A stretch of DNA of 64,000 nucleotides from assembly GCF_010723575.1 (NCBI RefSeq), contig NZ_BLKZ01000001.1, forward strand, positions 1,550,001 through 1,614,000. Direction: 5' to 3'. The position numbers were made by a program, and so were the translations under genes. This DNA is from Mycobacterium bourgelatii. GTDB lineage: Bacteria; Actinomycetota; Actinomycetes; Mycobacteriales; Mycobacteriaceae. Shown here piece by piece: positions 1 to 8,093 of this stretch; the stretch's first letter is position 1; each line of letters starts with the position of its first letter. The notes beneath the pieces are model-generated. The model was not told the DNA's origin, did no database searches, and worked only from the letters and a program-made list of their open reading frames with translations.

Positions 1-42
1 CGACTCATACGCACCCTTCGTTTATTGCCTGGTGAAATCCAC

Positions 43-3000
43 ATGAGTACAAGACATTCGACGTCAGGTCGGTTAGACATTCCTCGTCTCTTACGTGCAT
101 TTTCGATACCGGTGATCCTGTTTTGGGTACTCACCGTCGGTGCTCTGGCTTCGGCCTCTCCGAAGTTGGAAGAAGTGGCGACGCAGCACGCGGTGTCGAC
201 GATGCCCAAGGACAGTCCAGCGTTTCAAGCAATGATGCGTATCGGCAAGGTGTTCCATGAGTTCAGTTCGGACTCGTCGGCCATGGTCGTATTGGAAGGG
301 CAAGACCGACTCGGCGACAGCGCACACGAGTTCTACAACGGCATCGTCAGCCAGCTGCGAGCCGACACCGCGCACGTCGAACACGTTCAGGATTTCTGGG
401 GTGACCCGTTAACCGCGGCCAGCACTCAAAGTGGTGACGGCAAGGCCGCATATGTGCAGGTTTTTCTCGTCGGCAATCAGGGCACCGCGGCCAGCAACGA
501 GTCGGTAGCGGAAGTACGGCGGCTTGTTGATCAAATCCCCGCGCCACCGGGGGTCAAGGCCTACGTGGCTGGCAACACCGTCCTCGTCGGCGACACTGTG
601 AAGGTTGCCCACAAAAGCTTTGCAATGACGGCCGTGGTTTCCCTCGGCGTCATCTTCGTAATGCTGCTGGTGGTGTACCGCTCGGTGCTGACGACCATCC
701 TTTCACTCGTCGTAGTCGTCATCGAAATGTCCGCCGCGCAATCGGTTGCCGCTTTCTTGGGCAATCTCGAGCTCATCGGGCTTACTCCGAACGCCAACAG
801 CACGATCACAGCGCTTAGCATCGCCGCGGGGACGGATTACCTGATTTTCTTGTTGGGGCGCTACCACGAGGCCCGGGCGGCCGGCGAAGATCGCGAAACC
901 GCCTTCAGCACCGCCTATCACGGGGTCTCCCATGTCATCTTGGCTTCCGGCCTGACCGTCGCGGGTGCTTGCTCGTGTTTGGCGTTCACCCGTCTGCCGT
1001 ATTTCCAGACCATGGGCATGCCTTGTGCTGTCGCGATGTTAGTGGTCGTGTTGGCGGCCCTGACCCTGGCACCAGCGGTACTGGCACTTGCCTCGCGCTT
1101 TGGTGCCTTCGACCCCAAACGGGAGCTGTCGACGCGAAATTGGCGCAAAATCGGCACGGCAGTGGTGCGCTGGCCCAAACCGATCATCGCCGTGACGGCA
1201 GTGATCGCCGTCATGGGTTTCGTCAGCCTGTTGACATACGTGCCCAGCTACAACGATCAGAAGTTCACCCCGCCGGATATGCCCGCAAACGTTGCCTACG
1301 CGGCCGTAGAGCGGCATTTCTCCCCGGCGCGCATGAATCCCGAAATTCTGATGGTCGAGGCCGACCACGATCTGCGCGACCCCGCGGGCATGCTGGTCAT
1401 CGATAGGATCGCCAAAAGAATCTTTCATGAGCGCGGGGTCGCGCGAGTACAGACCATCACCAGGCCGCTGGGTGCGCCGCTTGAGCACAGCTCGATTCCG
1501 TTCCAGATCTCCCTGCGAAACGCCGGCACACTGCAAACAGCGAAGTTCTTGAACGACAACGCCGCTGAGATGCTGCAGATGGCAGATGAGATGGGTAAGA
1601 CCATCGCCATCATGGAACACACCTACGCCATCATGAAGGAGATGACCGACACGACGCACTCGATGGCCGACAGAACACATGAGGTGGTCGGTACCGCGAA
1701 CGAGTTGCGTGACCATATTGCAGATTTCGACGACTTTTTCAGGCCCCTTCGCAGCTACTTCTACTGGGAAAATCACTGCGCCGACATTCCGGTCTGTTGG
1801 TCGATGCGCTCAGTCTTCGATGGCTTGGACTCGGTTGACAAGATGTCGGCAGAGCTGGAGGGCCTCAGCGGTGACATCGACCACCTGGATCGACTCATGC
1901 CAAGCTTGCTGGCGGACTTCGAAGCGACGATCGCCTCACTGAAGCGCTCGCGTGCCCTGACGCTGTCTACGCAAACCAGGATGGCGGGTATCCAGGCTCT
2001 TGTCGAAGAGGCGGCCGAAGGCGCCACCCAGATGGGTCGCGACTTCGACCAAGCCAAGAACGACGACTCGTTCTACCTGCCGCAGGAGGTCTTCGACAAC
2101 CCTGACTTCCAACGGGTACTGAAATTGTTTGTCTCGCCCGATGGGAAAGCCGTACGTTTCGTCATCACCCACGACGGCGATCCCGCATCGGTCGAAGGGG
2201 TCCGGCACATCGCCGGTATCAAATACGCGGTGGAAGATGCCATCAAAGGCACCCCCTTGGCGAACGCGAGAATATCTTTGACCGGCGCCGCGTCGATGTA
2301 TGCCGACATTCAGCGTGGCGTCGGCATTGACGTGTTGGTTGCCGGCATCTCAGCGCTGATTCTGATCTTCGCGATCATGTTGCTCGTCACGCGGAGCGTC
2401 GTCGCCGCGCTTGTCATTGTCGGCACAGTTGCCGCATCGTTAGGCACGGCATGCGGCTTGTCGGTCCTTGTCTGGCAAGACCTTTTGGGGTGCGGCGTGC
2501 AGTGGCTCGTGCTGCCGCTGGCGGTGATAATCCTGCTAGCCGTGGGCTCGGACTACAACTTGTTAGTAGTGTCCCGGCTGAAAGAGGGAATTCACGCCGG
2601 TCTCAATACTGCGATCATCCGTGGCATGGGAGCGACTGGCCGGGTGGTGACCGCTGCCGGTCTGGTATTCGCCTTCACCATGATGGCAATGCTGGTCAGC
2701 GATTTGGTGGTAGTCGGACAAATTGGCACCACAATCGGGCTGGGCCTGCTGGTCGACACGCTGATCGTTCGATCCTTCATGCTGCCCGCGATCGCAGCGG
2801 CATTGGGACGCTGGTTCTGGTGGCCATTGAATACCGTGCGTCCCAGGCCTTTCCGGGCGCACAGCACCACAACCCCAACGCCGCCTCCACCCATAGGGAG
2901 CCCGAACGGCAACGGCAACGGCCACGGGCATTCAATCGGTGCCGTGACCACCGAGGGTGCGTTCGCCGACGATACCGATCGTCTGCTGGTACGAAATTAG
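43..3000 (+). CDS. MmpL-family RND lipid transporter
   Basis: An inner-membrane RND transporter of the mycobacterial MmpL family, which exports lipids or siderophores using proton motive force. About 985 residues. One transmembrane helix near residues 20-45 is followed by a periplasmic domain, a helix bundle at about 200-380, a second large periplasmic/coiled region at about 400-760 and a second bundle at about 765-940. Both bundles carry the family Asp-Tyr proton-relay signature (AAGTDYLIF and AVGSDYNLL). The tail is short and rich in Gly, Asn and His (NGNGNGHGH). ATG 43 (MSTRHS) is preferred over an in-frame TTG at 25. No MmpS partner is visible, but the gene starts at the window edge. The following WS/DGAT and P450 genes on the same strand suggest a lipid export locus. 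The substrate cannot be read from sequence. Confidence 0.93.
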   Translation: MSTRHSTSGRLDIPRLLRAFSIPVILFWVLTVGALASASPKLEEVATQHAVSTMPKDSPAFQAMMRIGKVFHEFSSDSSAMVVLEGQDRLGDSAHEFYNGIVSQLRADTAHVEHVQDFWGDPLTAASTQSGDGKAAYVQVFLVGNQGTAASNESVAEVRRLVDQIPAPPGVKAYVAGNTVLVGDTVKVAHKSFAMTAVVSLGVIFVMLLVVYRSVLTTILSLVVVVIEMSAAQSVAAFLGNLELIGLTPNANSTITALSIAAGTDYLIFLLGRYHEARAAGEDRETAFSTAYHGVSHVILASGLTVAGACSCLAFTRLPYFQTMGMPCAVAMLVVVLAALTLAPAVLALASRFGAFDPKRELSTRNWRKIGTAVVRWPKPIIAVTAVIAVMGFVSLLTYVPSYNDQKFTPPDMPANVAYAAVERHFSPARMNPEILMVEADHDLRDPAGMLVIDRIAKRIFHERGVARVQTITRPLGAPLEHSSIPFQISLRNAGTLQTAKFLNDNAAEMLQMADEMGKTIAIMEHTYAIMKEMTDTTHSMADRTHEVVGTANELRDHIADFDDFFRPLRSYFYWENHCADIPVCWSMRSVFDGLDSVDKMSAELEGLSGDIDHLDRLMPSLLADFEATIASLKRSRALTLSTQTRMAGIQALVEEAAEGATQMGRDFDQAKNDDSFYLPQEVFDNPDFQRVLKLFVSPDGKAVRFVITHDGDPASVEGVRHIAGIKYAVEDAIKGTPLANARISLTGAASMYADIQRGVGIDVLVAGISALILIFAIMLLVTRSVVAALVIVGTVAASLGTACGLSVLVWQDLLGCGVQWLVLPLAVIILLAVGSDYNLLVVSRLKEGIHAGLNTAIIRGMGATGRVVTAAGLVFAFTMMAMLVSDLVVVGQIGTTIGLGLLVDTLIVRSFMLPAIAAALGRWFWWPLNTVRPRPFRAHSTTTPTPPPPIGSPNGNGNGHGHSIGAVTTEGAFADDTDRLLVRN

Positions 3001-3137
3001 TCGGTATGACCAGGCTGTGGCGTTTACGGGCAGGCGTACCAGCCTAAGTTCCCTTAGGCGCCAACCGGTTTGAGGCCAATGCGCTGCTGCGATCGTTGGC
3101 ACCATTTGCCGCCTGTCCCGGTTGTAGCCGTTGAAAC
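2878..3137. repeat. 260-bp direct repeat, left copy (IS target duplication)
   Basis: This segment covers the last 123 bases of mmpL and 137 bases downstream. It recurs at 4776-5035, a constant offset of 1,898 bases, and I saw no differences. The two copies sit directly against the ends of the IS1634-family element. Long target duplications are characteristic of this IS family (IS1549, IS1634). Confidence 0.92.
3042..3059 (+). terminator. Hairpin after mmpL
   Basis: A perfect 7-bp inverted repeat (GCCTAAG/CTTAGGC) with a 4-base loop begins 42 bases after the mmpL stop. There is no T-tract, so it could be a weak or Rho-assisted terminator or an mRNA end stabiliser. It recurs at 4940-4957 in the second copy of the direct repeat. 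Confidence 0.35.
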
Positions 3138-4775
3138 CTGACTTGGCTCACGTTTGACGGTGGACGGCATTCGTAGCGTGCTGACCAGCTCCTTTTGGGG
3201 CGCTGCGGTGGGAATTTGCGCACTAATTGGGGGCCGTAGTCTGCGCTGGTGGCTTATATCCGCACGGTGAAGACGGCCTCGGGCGCCCTTGCCGTGCAGA
3301 TCGTGTGGTCATCACGACGGGGTTCGCGCCAGATCGAGCACATCGGTTCGGCTCATGACGAAGGCGCACTGGCGGCGTTGAAAGCCGCGGCTGCCGAGCG
3401 GCTAGCCGCGGGGCAGGCCGTCCTTGATCTCGGTGTGGCGGCACCACCGGGAGCCGAACCTTTACCGATCACCTCCTCGCAGATGCGCCACCTCTGGGAG
3501 GCATTGTGCGCGGCGTATCGGATTCTAGGTTTCGAGTCAGCGACCCAGCGCGACAAAGTGTTTCGCGATCTGGTGTTGGCCCGGATCATCGAACCGACCA
3601 GCAAGATCGACGCCGAACGGGTGCTGACCGAAGTCGGGGTCAGCGCCGCCTCCTACGCCACGGTCAAACGCCGACTCCGCGGCTACGCCCAGTCCGGTTG
3701 GCGCCAATCGCTGGCGGCGGCATGTGCAGCCCACGCGGGCTGGGACCGGCCAGCCTGGTGCTCTTCGACGTCTCCACCCTGTACTTCGAAACAGACGCCG
3801 GCGACGGGTTCCGCGAACCCGGATTCTCCAAAGAACGCAGGCTAGAGCCCCAGATCACCCTCGGATTGCTCACGGACGCCACCGGCTTCCCGCTGACCGT
3901 GGCCGCCTTCGAAGGCAACCGCGCCGAGACAGCCACCATGTTGCCGGTCATCAACGCCTTCAAGACCGCCCATCAGCTCAGTGACGTCACCGTGGTCGCC
4001 GATGCCGGCATGATTTCAGAAGCCAACCAGGTCGCGCTGCAGGCTGCCGGGCTGTCGTTCGTCCTGGGCACCCGCATCCCCTACCTGCCCGACGTGGTCC
4101 GCCGATGGCGCGAAGCACACCCCCAGGAGGCGATCCCGGACGGGTTGATCCTGACCCAGCCCTGGCCCTCAACAAGTTCGGAGAAGGCCCGCGGTATCCC
4201 CGACCGGGTCATCCACTACCAGTTCCGCCATGACCGGGCCCGGCGCACGCTACGTGGCATCGACGAACAAGTCGCCAAAGCCGAACGCGCCGTCGAAGGC
4301 AAAGCGCCCGTCAAACGCAACCGCTACATCCACCTCGCCGGAGCCACCAAGACCGTCGACCGCGCACTAGAAACCAAAACCCGCGCGCTGGCCGGCTGGA
4401 AGGGCTACACCACCAACCTCACCACCCAGACCGCCACCTTCGTCATCGATGCCTACCACCAGCTGTGGCACATCGAGAAAGCCTTCCGAATGTCCAAGCA
4501 CGACCTGCAAGCCCGCCCTATCTACCACCACCTGCGCGAATCCATCGAGGCGCACCTGAGCATCGTGGTCACCGCCTTGGCCGTCAGCCATTACATCGAG
4601 CACCAAACCGGTTGGAGCATCAAGAAATTCGTCCGCACCGCACGCCGCTACCGCACCATCAAAATCCAAGCCGGCAACCAAACCCTTACCGCAGCTGACC
4701 CACTACCCGACGACCTACGCGAAGCACTGCTCACGATCCACGCCGACAGTGCGCACTAATTTGAGCCAACTCGGG
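3138..4775 (+). mobile_element. IS1634-family (IS4 superfamily) insertion sequence
   Basis: The element is delimited by the 260-bp direct repeats on each side, giving 1,638 bp. The ends form a short imperfect inverted repeat: left GACTTGGCTCA, right end in reverse complement GAGTTGGCTCA. The sequence gcgcactaat also occurs near both ends in direct orientation. It holds one transposase, broken by a frameshift. It separates mmpL from the WS/DGAT gene; without it they would be about 290 bp apart. Confidence 0.9.
3249..4759 (+). pseudogene. IS1634-family DDE transposase, -1 frameshift
   Basis: The first part reads from GTG 3249 (MAYIRTVKTASG) to about 3737, and the rest lies in the -1 frame to the stop at 4759. 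The family continuity AHAG-LGPASLVLFDVSTLYF is recovered only by re-reading or adding one G at GCGGGC (3735-3740). Catalytic residues are visible: Asp in FDVSTLYFETD, Asp in VVADAGMIS, Glu in WHIEKAFRMSK. Members of this family are usually a single ORF of 450-550 codons, so a one-base deletion is the simplest reading. A programmed -1 shift is possible, but there is no classical slippery heptamer. Confidence 0.82.
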
Positions 4776-4898
4776 ACGCCGCCTCCACCCATAGGGAGCC
4801 CGAACGGCAACGGCAACGGCCACGGGCATTCAATCGGTGCCGTGACCACCGAGGGTGCGTTCGCCGACGATACCGATCGTCTGCTGGTACGAAATTAG
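4776..4898 (+). pseudogene. mmpL 3'-end remnant created by target duplication
   Basis: The last 40 codons and stop of mmpL, duplicated on the far side of the IS. It has no start of its own and is a by-product of insertion, not a gene. Confidence 0.88.
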
Positions 4899-5035
4899 TC
4901 GGTATGACCAGGCTGTGGCGTTTACGGGCAGGCGTACCAGCCTAAGTTCCCTTAGGCGCCAACCGGTTTGAGGCCAATGCGCTGCTGCGATCGTTGGCAC
5001 CATTTGCCGCCTGTCCCGGTTGTAGCCGTTGAAAC
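4776..5035. repeat. 260-bp direct repeat, right copy
   Basis: Second copy of 2878-3137, directly after the IS right end. It diverges from the left copy's surroundings at 5036. It repeats the mmpL stop codon and the downstream hairpin (4940-4957). Confidence 0.92.
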
Positions 5036-5135
5036 AGCTAGCACTGAATGTGAGACACCCTGTCCTTGTCGGATGGCGTCTGGGCAACTCAGATGTTCTT
5101 AACGCGTTGCCATTACCTCGAGGAGCGAACAAACC

Positions 5136-5183
5136 ATGACGATGCTCGCTTGCGCCGGTCCGCTCAAGTCATGCGAAGCTTGA
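5136..5183 (+). CDS. 15-codon leader ORF before WS/DGAT
   Basis: ATG 5136 has an AGGAG Shine-Dalgarno sequence at 5121-5125. It reads 15 codons (MTMLACAGPLKSCEA) to a TGA seven bases before the WS/DGAT ATG. The WS/DGAT start has no clear Shine-Dalgarno of its own, so termination-reinitiation coupling is plausible. The second WS/DGAT gene (62600) has a similar leader. No homology is claimed for the peptide. Confidence 0.4.
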   Translation: MTMLACAGPLKSCEA

Positions 5184-5190
5184 TACGCCG

Positions 5191-6585
5191 ATGGAGCTTA
5201 TCGCGCCTACCGACGCAATATTCCTGCTGACCGAATCGCGGGAGCATCCCACCCACGTCGGCGGGTTGCAGCTGTTCGAGCGTCCGGACGGTAGCGGACC
5301 AGGATTCGTCCGTGAAACTCACGAGGCGCTGACCAAAATGCGCAGCTTCCATCCCACCTTTCGCAAACGGCCCGCCCAGATACTGGGGGCGATAAGCAAT
5401 CTCGGCTGGATTTACGACGACGAGATCGAGATCGACATCGAATACCACGTTCGACGTTGGGTCCTGCCGTCGCCAGGACGACTCCGCGACCTGTTCGAGC
5501 TGACCTCAGTCCTGCACAGCAGCCCGCTCGACCGCCACCGCCCGCTGTGGGAGGCCCACCTTATCGAGGGGCTTAAGGACGGGCGGTTTGCGATGTACAC
5601 CAAGATCCACCACGCGCTGATCGACGGTGTCTCGATGCGGCACCTGTCGGAGCGGATGATGTCCACGGACCCGCAGGACGTTGAGCTACGAGCGTTCTGG
5701 AACCTGCCTAGCCTGCCCCAGTCACCGCGCCGGTCGCGCTGGCGGGCATTCACGGAGATCGTGAAAGCTTCTGCGACACTAGGGCCGTCGGCATCAAGCG
5801 TGGCTCGAGCCGCGTTGCGCCAACAGCAGCTGACCCTGCCCTTCGCCGCGCCGCGCACCATGTTCAACGTCCGTATCGGCGGGGCGCGCCGGTACGCGGC
5901 GCAGTCCTATTCCCTCGAGCGGGTCAAACGCATCAAGCAGGCCGCCCAGGTGACTCTCAACGATGTCGTGCTGGCCATGTGTGGCGGTGCATTGCGTTAC
6001 TACCTGGCCGAACAGAATGCGTTGCCGGACACGCCTTTGGTTGCGATGGTCCCGGTGAGCCTGCGCGAAAAGGGGGAGGTAACCGGTGCCGGGAACAAGG
6101 TCATCAACGTCTTGTGCACCCTGGCCACCGACATCGACGATGCGGCGAAACGCCTGGCGACCATCAGCGAGTCGGTGAGCCGCAACAGGGACGTCTTCGC
6201 CGAACTGCCCCGCCAGCACGCGGTGGCCTTGTCGCTGCTCACCGCACCTTGGGCGGTAGCGGCCCTCCCGGGCTTCGTCTCGTCGGCCCCGCCACCGTTC
6301 AACATCGTCATCTCCAACGTGCCCGGCTCGATCGAGCCCATGTATTGGGGCGGCGCCAAGCTGCACAGTGCCTATCCGCTTTCAATCCCGCTCGACGGCC
6401 TAGCGCTGAACATCACCGTCAGTAACACCCGCGAGCTTGATTTCGGTTTGGTGGCGTGCCGGCGCAGTGTCCCGCGCCTAGAGCGACTGCTCGAGCACCT
6501 GGAGATCTCGCTCACCGACTTGGAACGCGCGGTCGGCGTCGTATCGCCAGATCCGTTCCAACAAAGAAAATTTGCAATTACCTGA
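5191..6585 (+). CDS. Wax ester synthase/diacylglycerol acyltransferase (WS/DGAT, Tgs-like)
   Basis: An acyl-CoA-dependent acyltransferase that esterifies fatty alcohols or diacylglycerol to make storage lipids (triacylglycerol, wax ester). It is a membrane-associated enzyme of 464 residues, a normal length. The catalytic motif HHALIDG lies near residue 137, preceded by the conserved PLDRHRPLWE. The C-terminal WES domain carries NIVISNVPG and the late PLSIPLDGLALNI segment. The start at ATG 5191 (MELIAPTDAIF) matches the family's N-terminus. The P450 starts 18 bases after the stop, so the two probably form an operon. Mycobacteria carry many paralogues, so the substrate and numbered Tgs name are open. 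Confidence 0.93.
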   Translation: MELIAPTDAIFLLTESREHPTHVGGLQLFERPDGSGPGFVRETHEALTKMRSFHPTFRKRPAQILGAISNLGWIYDDEIEIDIEYHVRRWVLPSPGRLRDLFELTSVLHSSPLDRHRPLWEAHLIEGLKDGRFAMYTKIHHALIDGVSMRHLSERMMSTDPQDVELRAFWNLPSLPQSPRRSRWRAFTEIVKASATLGPSASSVARAALRQQQLTLPFAAPRTMFNVRIGGARRYAAQSYSLERVKRIKQAAQVTLNDVVLAMCGGALRYYLAEQNALPDTPLVAMVPVSLREKGEVTGAGNKVINVLCTLATDIDDAAKRLATISESVSRNRDVFAELPRQHAVALSLLTAPWAVAALPGFVSSAPPPFNIVISNVPGSIEPMYWGGAKLHSAYPLSIPLDGLALNITVSNTRELDFGLVACRRSVPRLERLLEHLEISLTDLERAVGVVSPDPFQQRKFAIT

Positions 6586-6602
6586 ACCCGGCAAGGAGTT
6601 CT

Positions 6603-8072
6603 ATGGCACGGAAGAAAACGGTCGCCGTTCGACTAGGTCTCGGTGGCCTCGCGGCTATCGTAGCCGCCGCCGGGACGAGATATTGGCATTGGTACACCCG
6701 GCCAATCGAGACGCCACCCGGCACCGTTTCCGCGCCGTTGGCTTGGTTGGGTCTCGACAGGATCCCAATTGTCGGTTTAGCGACGCGCCTGAAATGGGTC
6801 ATTACTGATCCGGTCGAACTCGCCGCGCGTTGCCGGGCTGCGTATGGTGACGTTTTCACCCTGCGGATACCAACATTCAGCGACTTGACGTACGTGACCG
6901 GCGGCGAAGACTACGCAAATGCGCTGACATTGCCCACCGATCACGCGTCCATCGGACCGGTTCTGAACCAGGTGCCGACGGTGGGGTACTGGTTTCCCCG
7001 CGAACAAGATGACCCTCAGACTTTGCAGCAGCTAATCATGACCGGGCGCCGCATGATGGCGGAGTTGTTGCCCCGCTCGCGCGTGGATTCCATACCGGAC
7101 CAAGTCGCCGACATCGTCGACAGACAGGCCGCGGATTGGTCGGATGTCGTCGACCTGAGCGACGCCGTGTATCGCATTGTCTACGAAGTGGCCGGAAGAT
7201 ATTTCGTCGGCGACGAAGTTTGGGACCAGTTCGGTTCGCGGTTCACCACGTACTATCGCCGTATTGCTGACGGCATAGATATCGTCCGCGCCGCTCTATC
7301 GATCACGCCGTACCACTATTTGATGCCAGAGTACAAGTGCACGCGCAAACTCTATCGCCTAATCCGGGACGAGCTCCCGGCATATCACGGTGCGGAATCG
7401 CCGTTGTTGCGCTCCATAGCGGCATCGGCAATTGCAGAGGAACCACTGTCGGTCGCAGACCGCCGTTGGATGTTCATGTATGTCCTGTGGAATGCCACCA
7501 ATTACCCTGGTACGTACACGTATTGGACTTTGGTCGATCTTCTGGCCCGGCCAGGGTTGGCAGACCGAGTGAGGGCAATCCCGACGAGGGCGGCGCGTCA
7601 TGAGTTCTTGAGGCGATGCCTGCTCGAAACGGTCCGAATGTATCCCGTTTCGTCTTTGATTCGTTTCCTGGAGAAACCGTATGAGTTCCGACGAGACAAT
7701 GTGACGTATCACGTCCCGGCTGGACAACTGCTGGGCGTCTTTCCGCCGGCACTCAATCGGGATTCCCGGCACGTGCTTGATGACGCCGACGTCTACGATC
7801 CGGATCGCTACCTGCGCAGCCCCGCACCGAGGATCGCGGGATTCGGCCGCGGGCCATTCGGTTGTGTAGCTCAGCATTTCAGCGAGACGGTTACCGCGGC
7901 CGTCATCAACGAACTGTTGGAGCGCTACGAGATCGTGCCCCTGGAAAAAGCGCCGCCGCGGCGCGTGCGGGTGCACCAGACATACCCGGCCAAACCGCTT
8001 CCGGCGATGCTAATTCCACGCCGTGTGGCCGCTCACGCGCTTCCCGTGGATTGCGCTCAGATCATTTTGTAA
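6603..8072 (+). CDS. Membrane-anchored cytochrome P450 with atypical I-helix
   Basis: About 489 residues starting at ATG 6603, with AAGGAG six bases upstream (6592-6597). The heme-thiolate motif FGRGPFGC and the ExxR motif (LETVRMYP) are present, so heme binding and fold are supported. Two oddities: the N-terminus (residues 8-25, VRLGLGGLAAIVAAAG) looks like a membrane anchor, unusual for bacterial P450s; and the I-helix reads NATNYPGTYTYW, lacking the AGxDT acid-alcohol pair used in oxygen activation. An N/T-type I-helix is known in the CYP7/CYP8 group, where isomerase or hydroxylase chemistry differs, so this may be a non-classical P450. It follows the WS/DGAT gene by 18 bases, which suggests a lipid substrate. 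Confidence 0.88.
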   Translation: MARKKTVAVRLGLGGLAAIVAAAGTRYWHWYTRPIETPPGTVSAPLAWLGLDRIPIVGLATRLKWVITDPVELAARCRAAYGDVFTLRIPTFSDLTYVTGGEDYANALTLPTDHASIGPVLNQVPTVGYWFPREQDDPQTLQQLIMTGRRMMAELLPRSRVDSIPDQVADIVDRQAADWSDVVDLSDAVYRIVYEVAGRYFVGDEVWDQFGSRFTTYYRRIADGIDIVRAALSITPYHYLMPEYKCTRKLYRLIRDELPAYHGAESPLLRSIAASAIAEEPLSVADRRWMFMYVLWNATNYPGTYTYWTLVDLLARPGLADRVRAIPTRAARHEFLRRCLLETVRMYPVSSLIRFLEKPYEFRRDNVTYHVPAGQLLGVFPPALNRDSRHVLDDADVYDPDRYLRSPAPRIAGFGRGPFGCVAQHFSETVTAAVINELLERYEIVPLEKAPPRRVRVHQTYPAKPLPAMLIPRRVAAHALPVDCAQIIL

Positions 8073-8093
8073 GTGGCGGGTCTCGGCCGATAG

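Noticed and set aside
1039..1776. A 245-codon - strand frame inside mmpL
   Set aside because: The transporter frame is continuous with both DY motifs; the reverse frame has no support.
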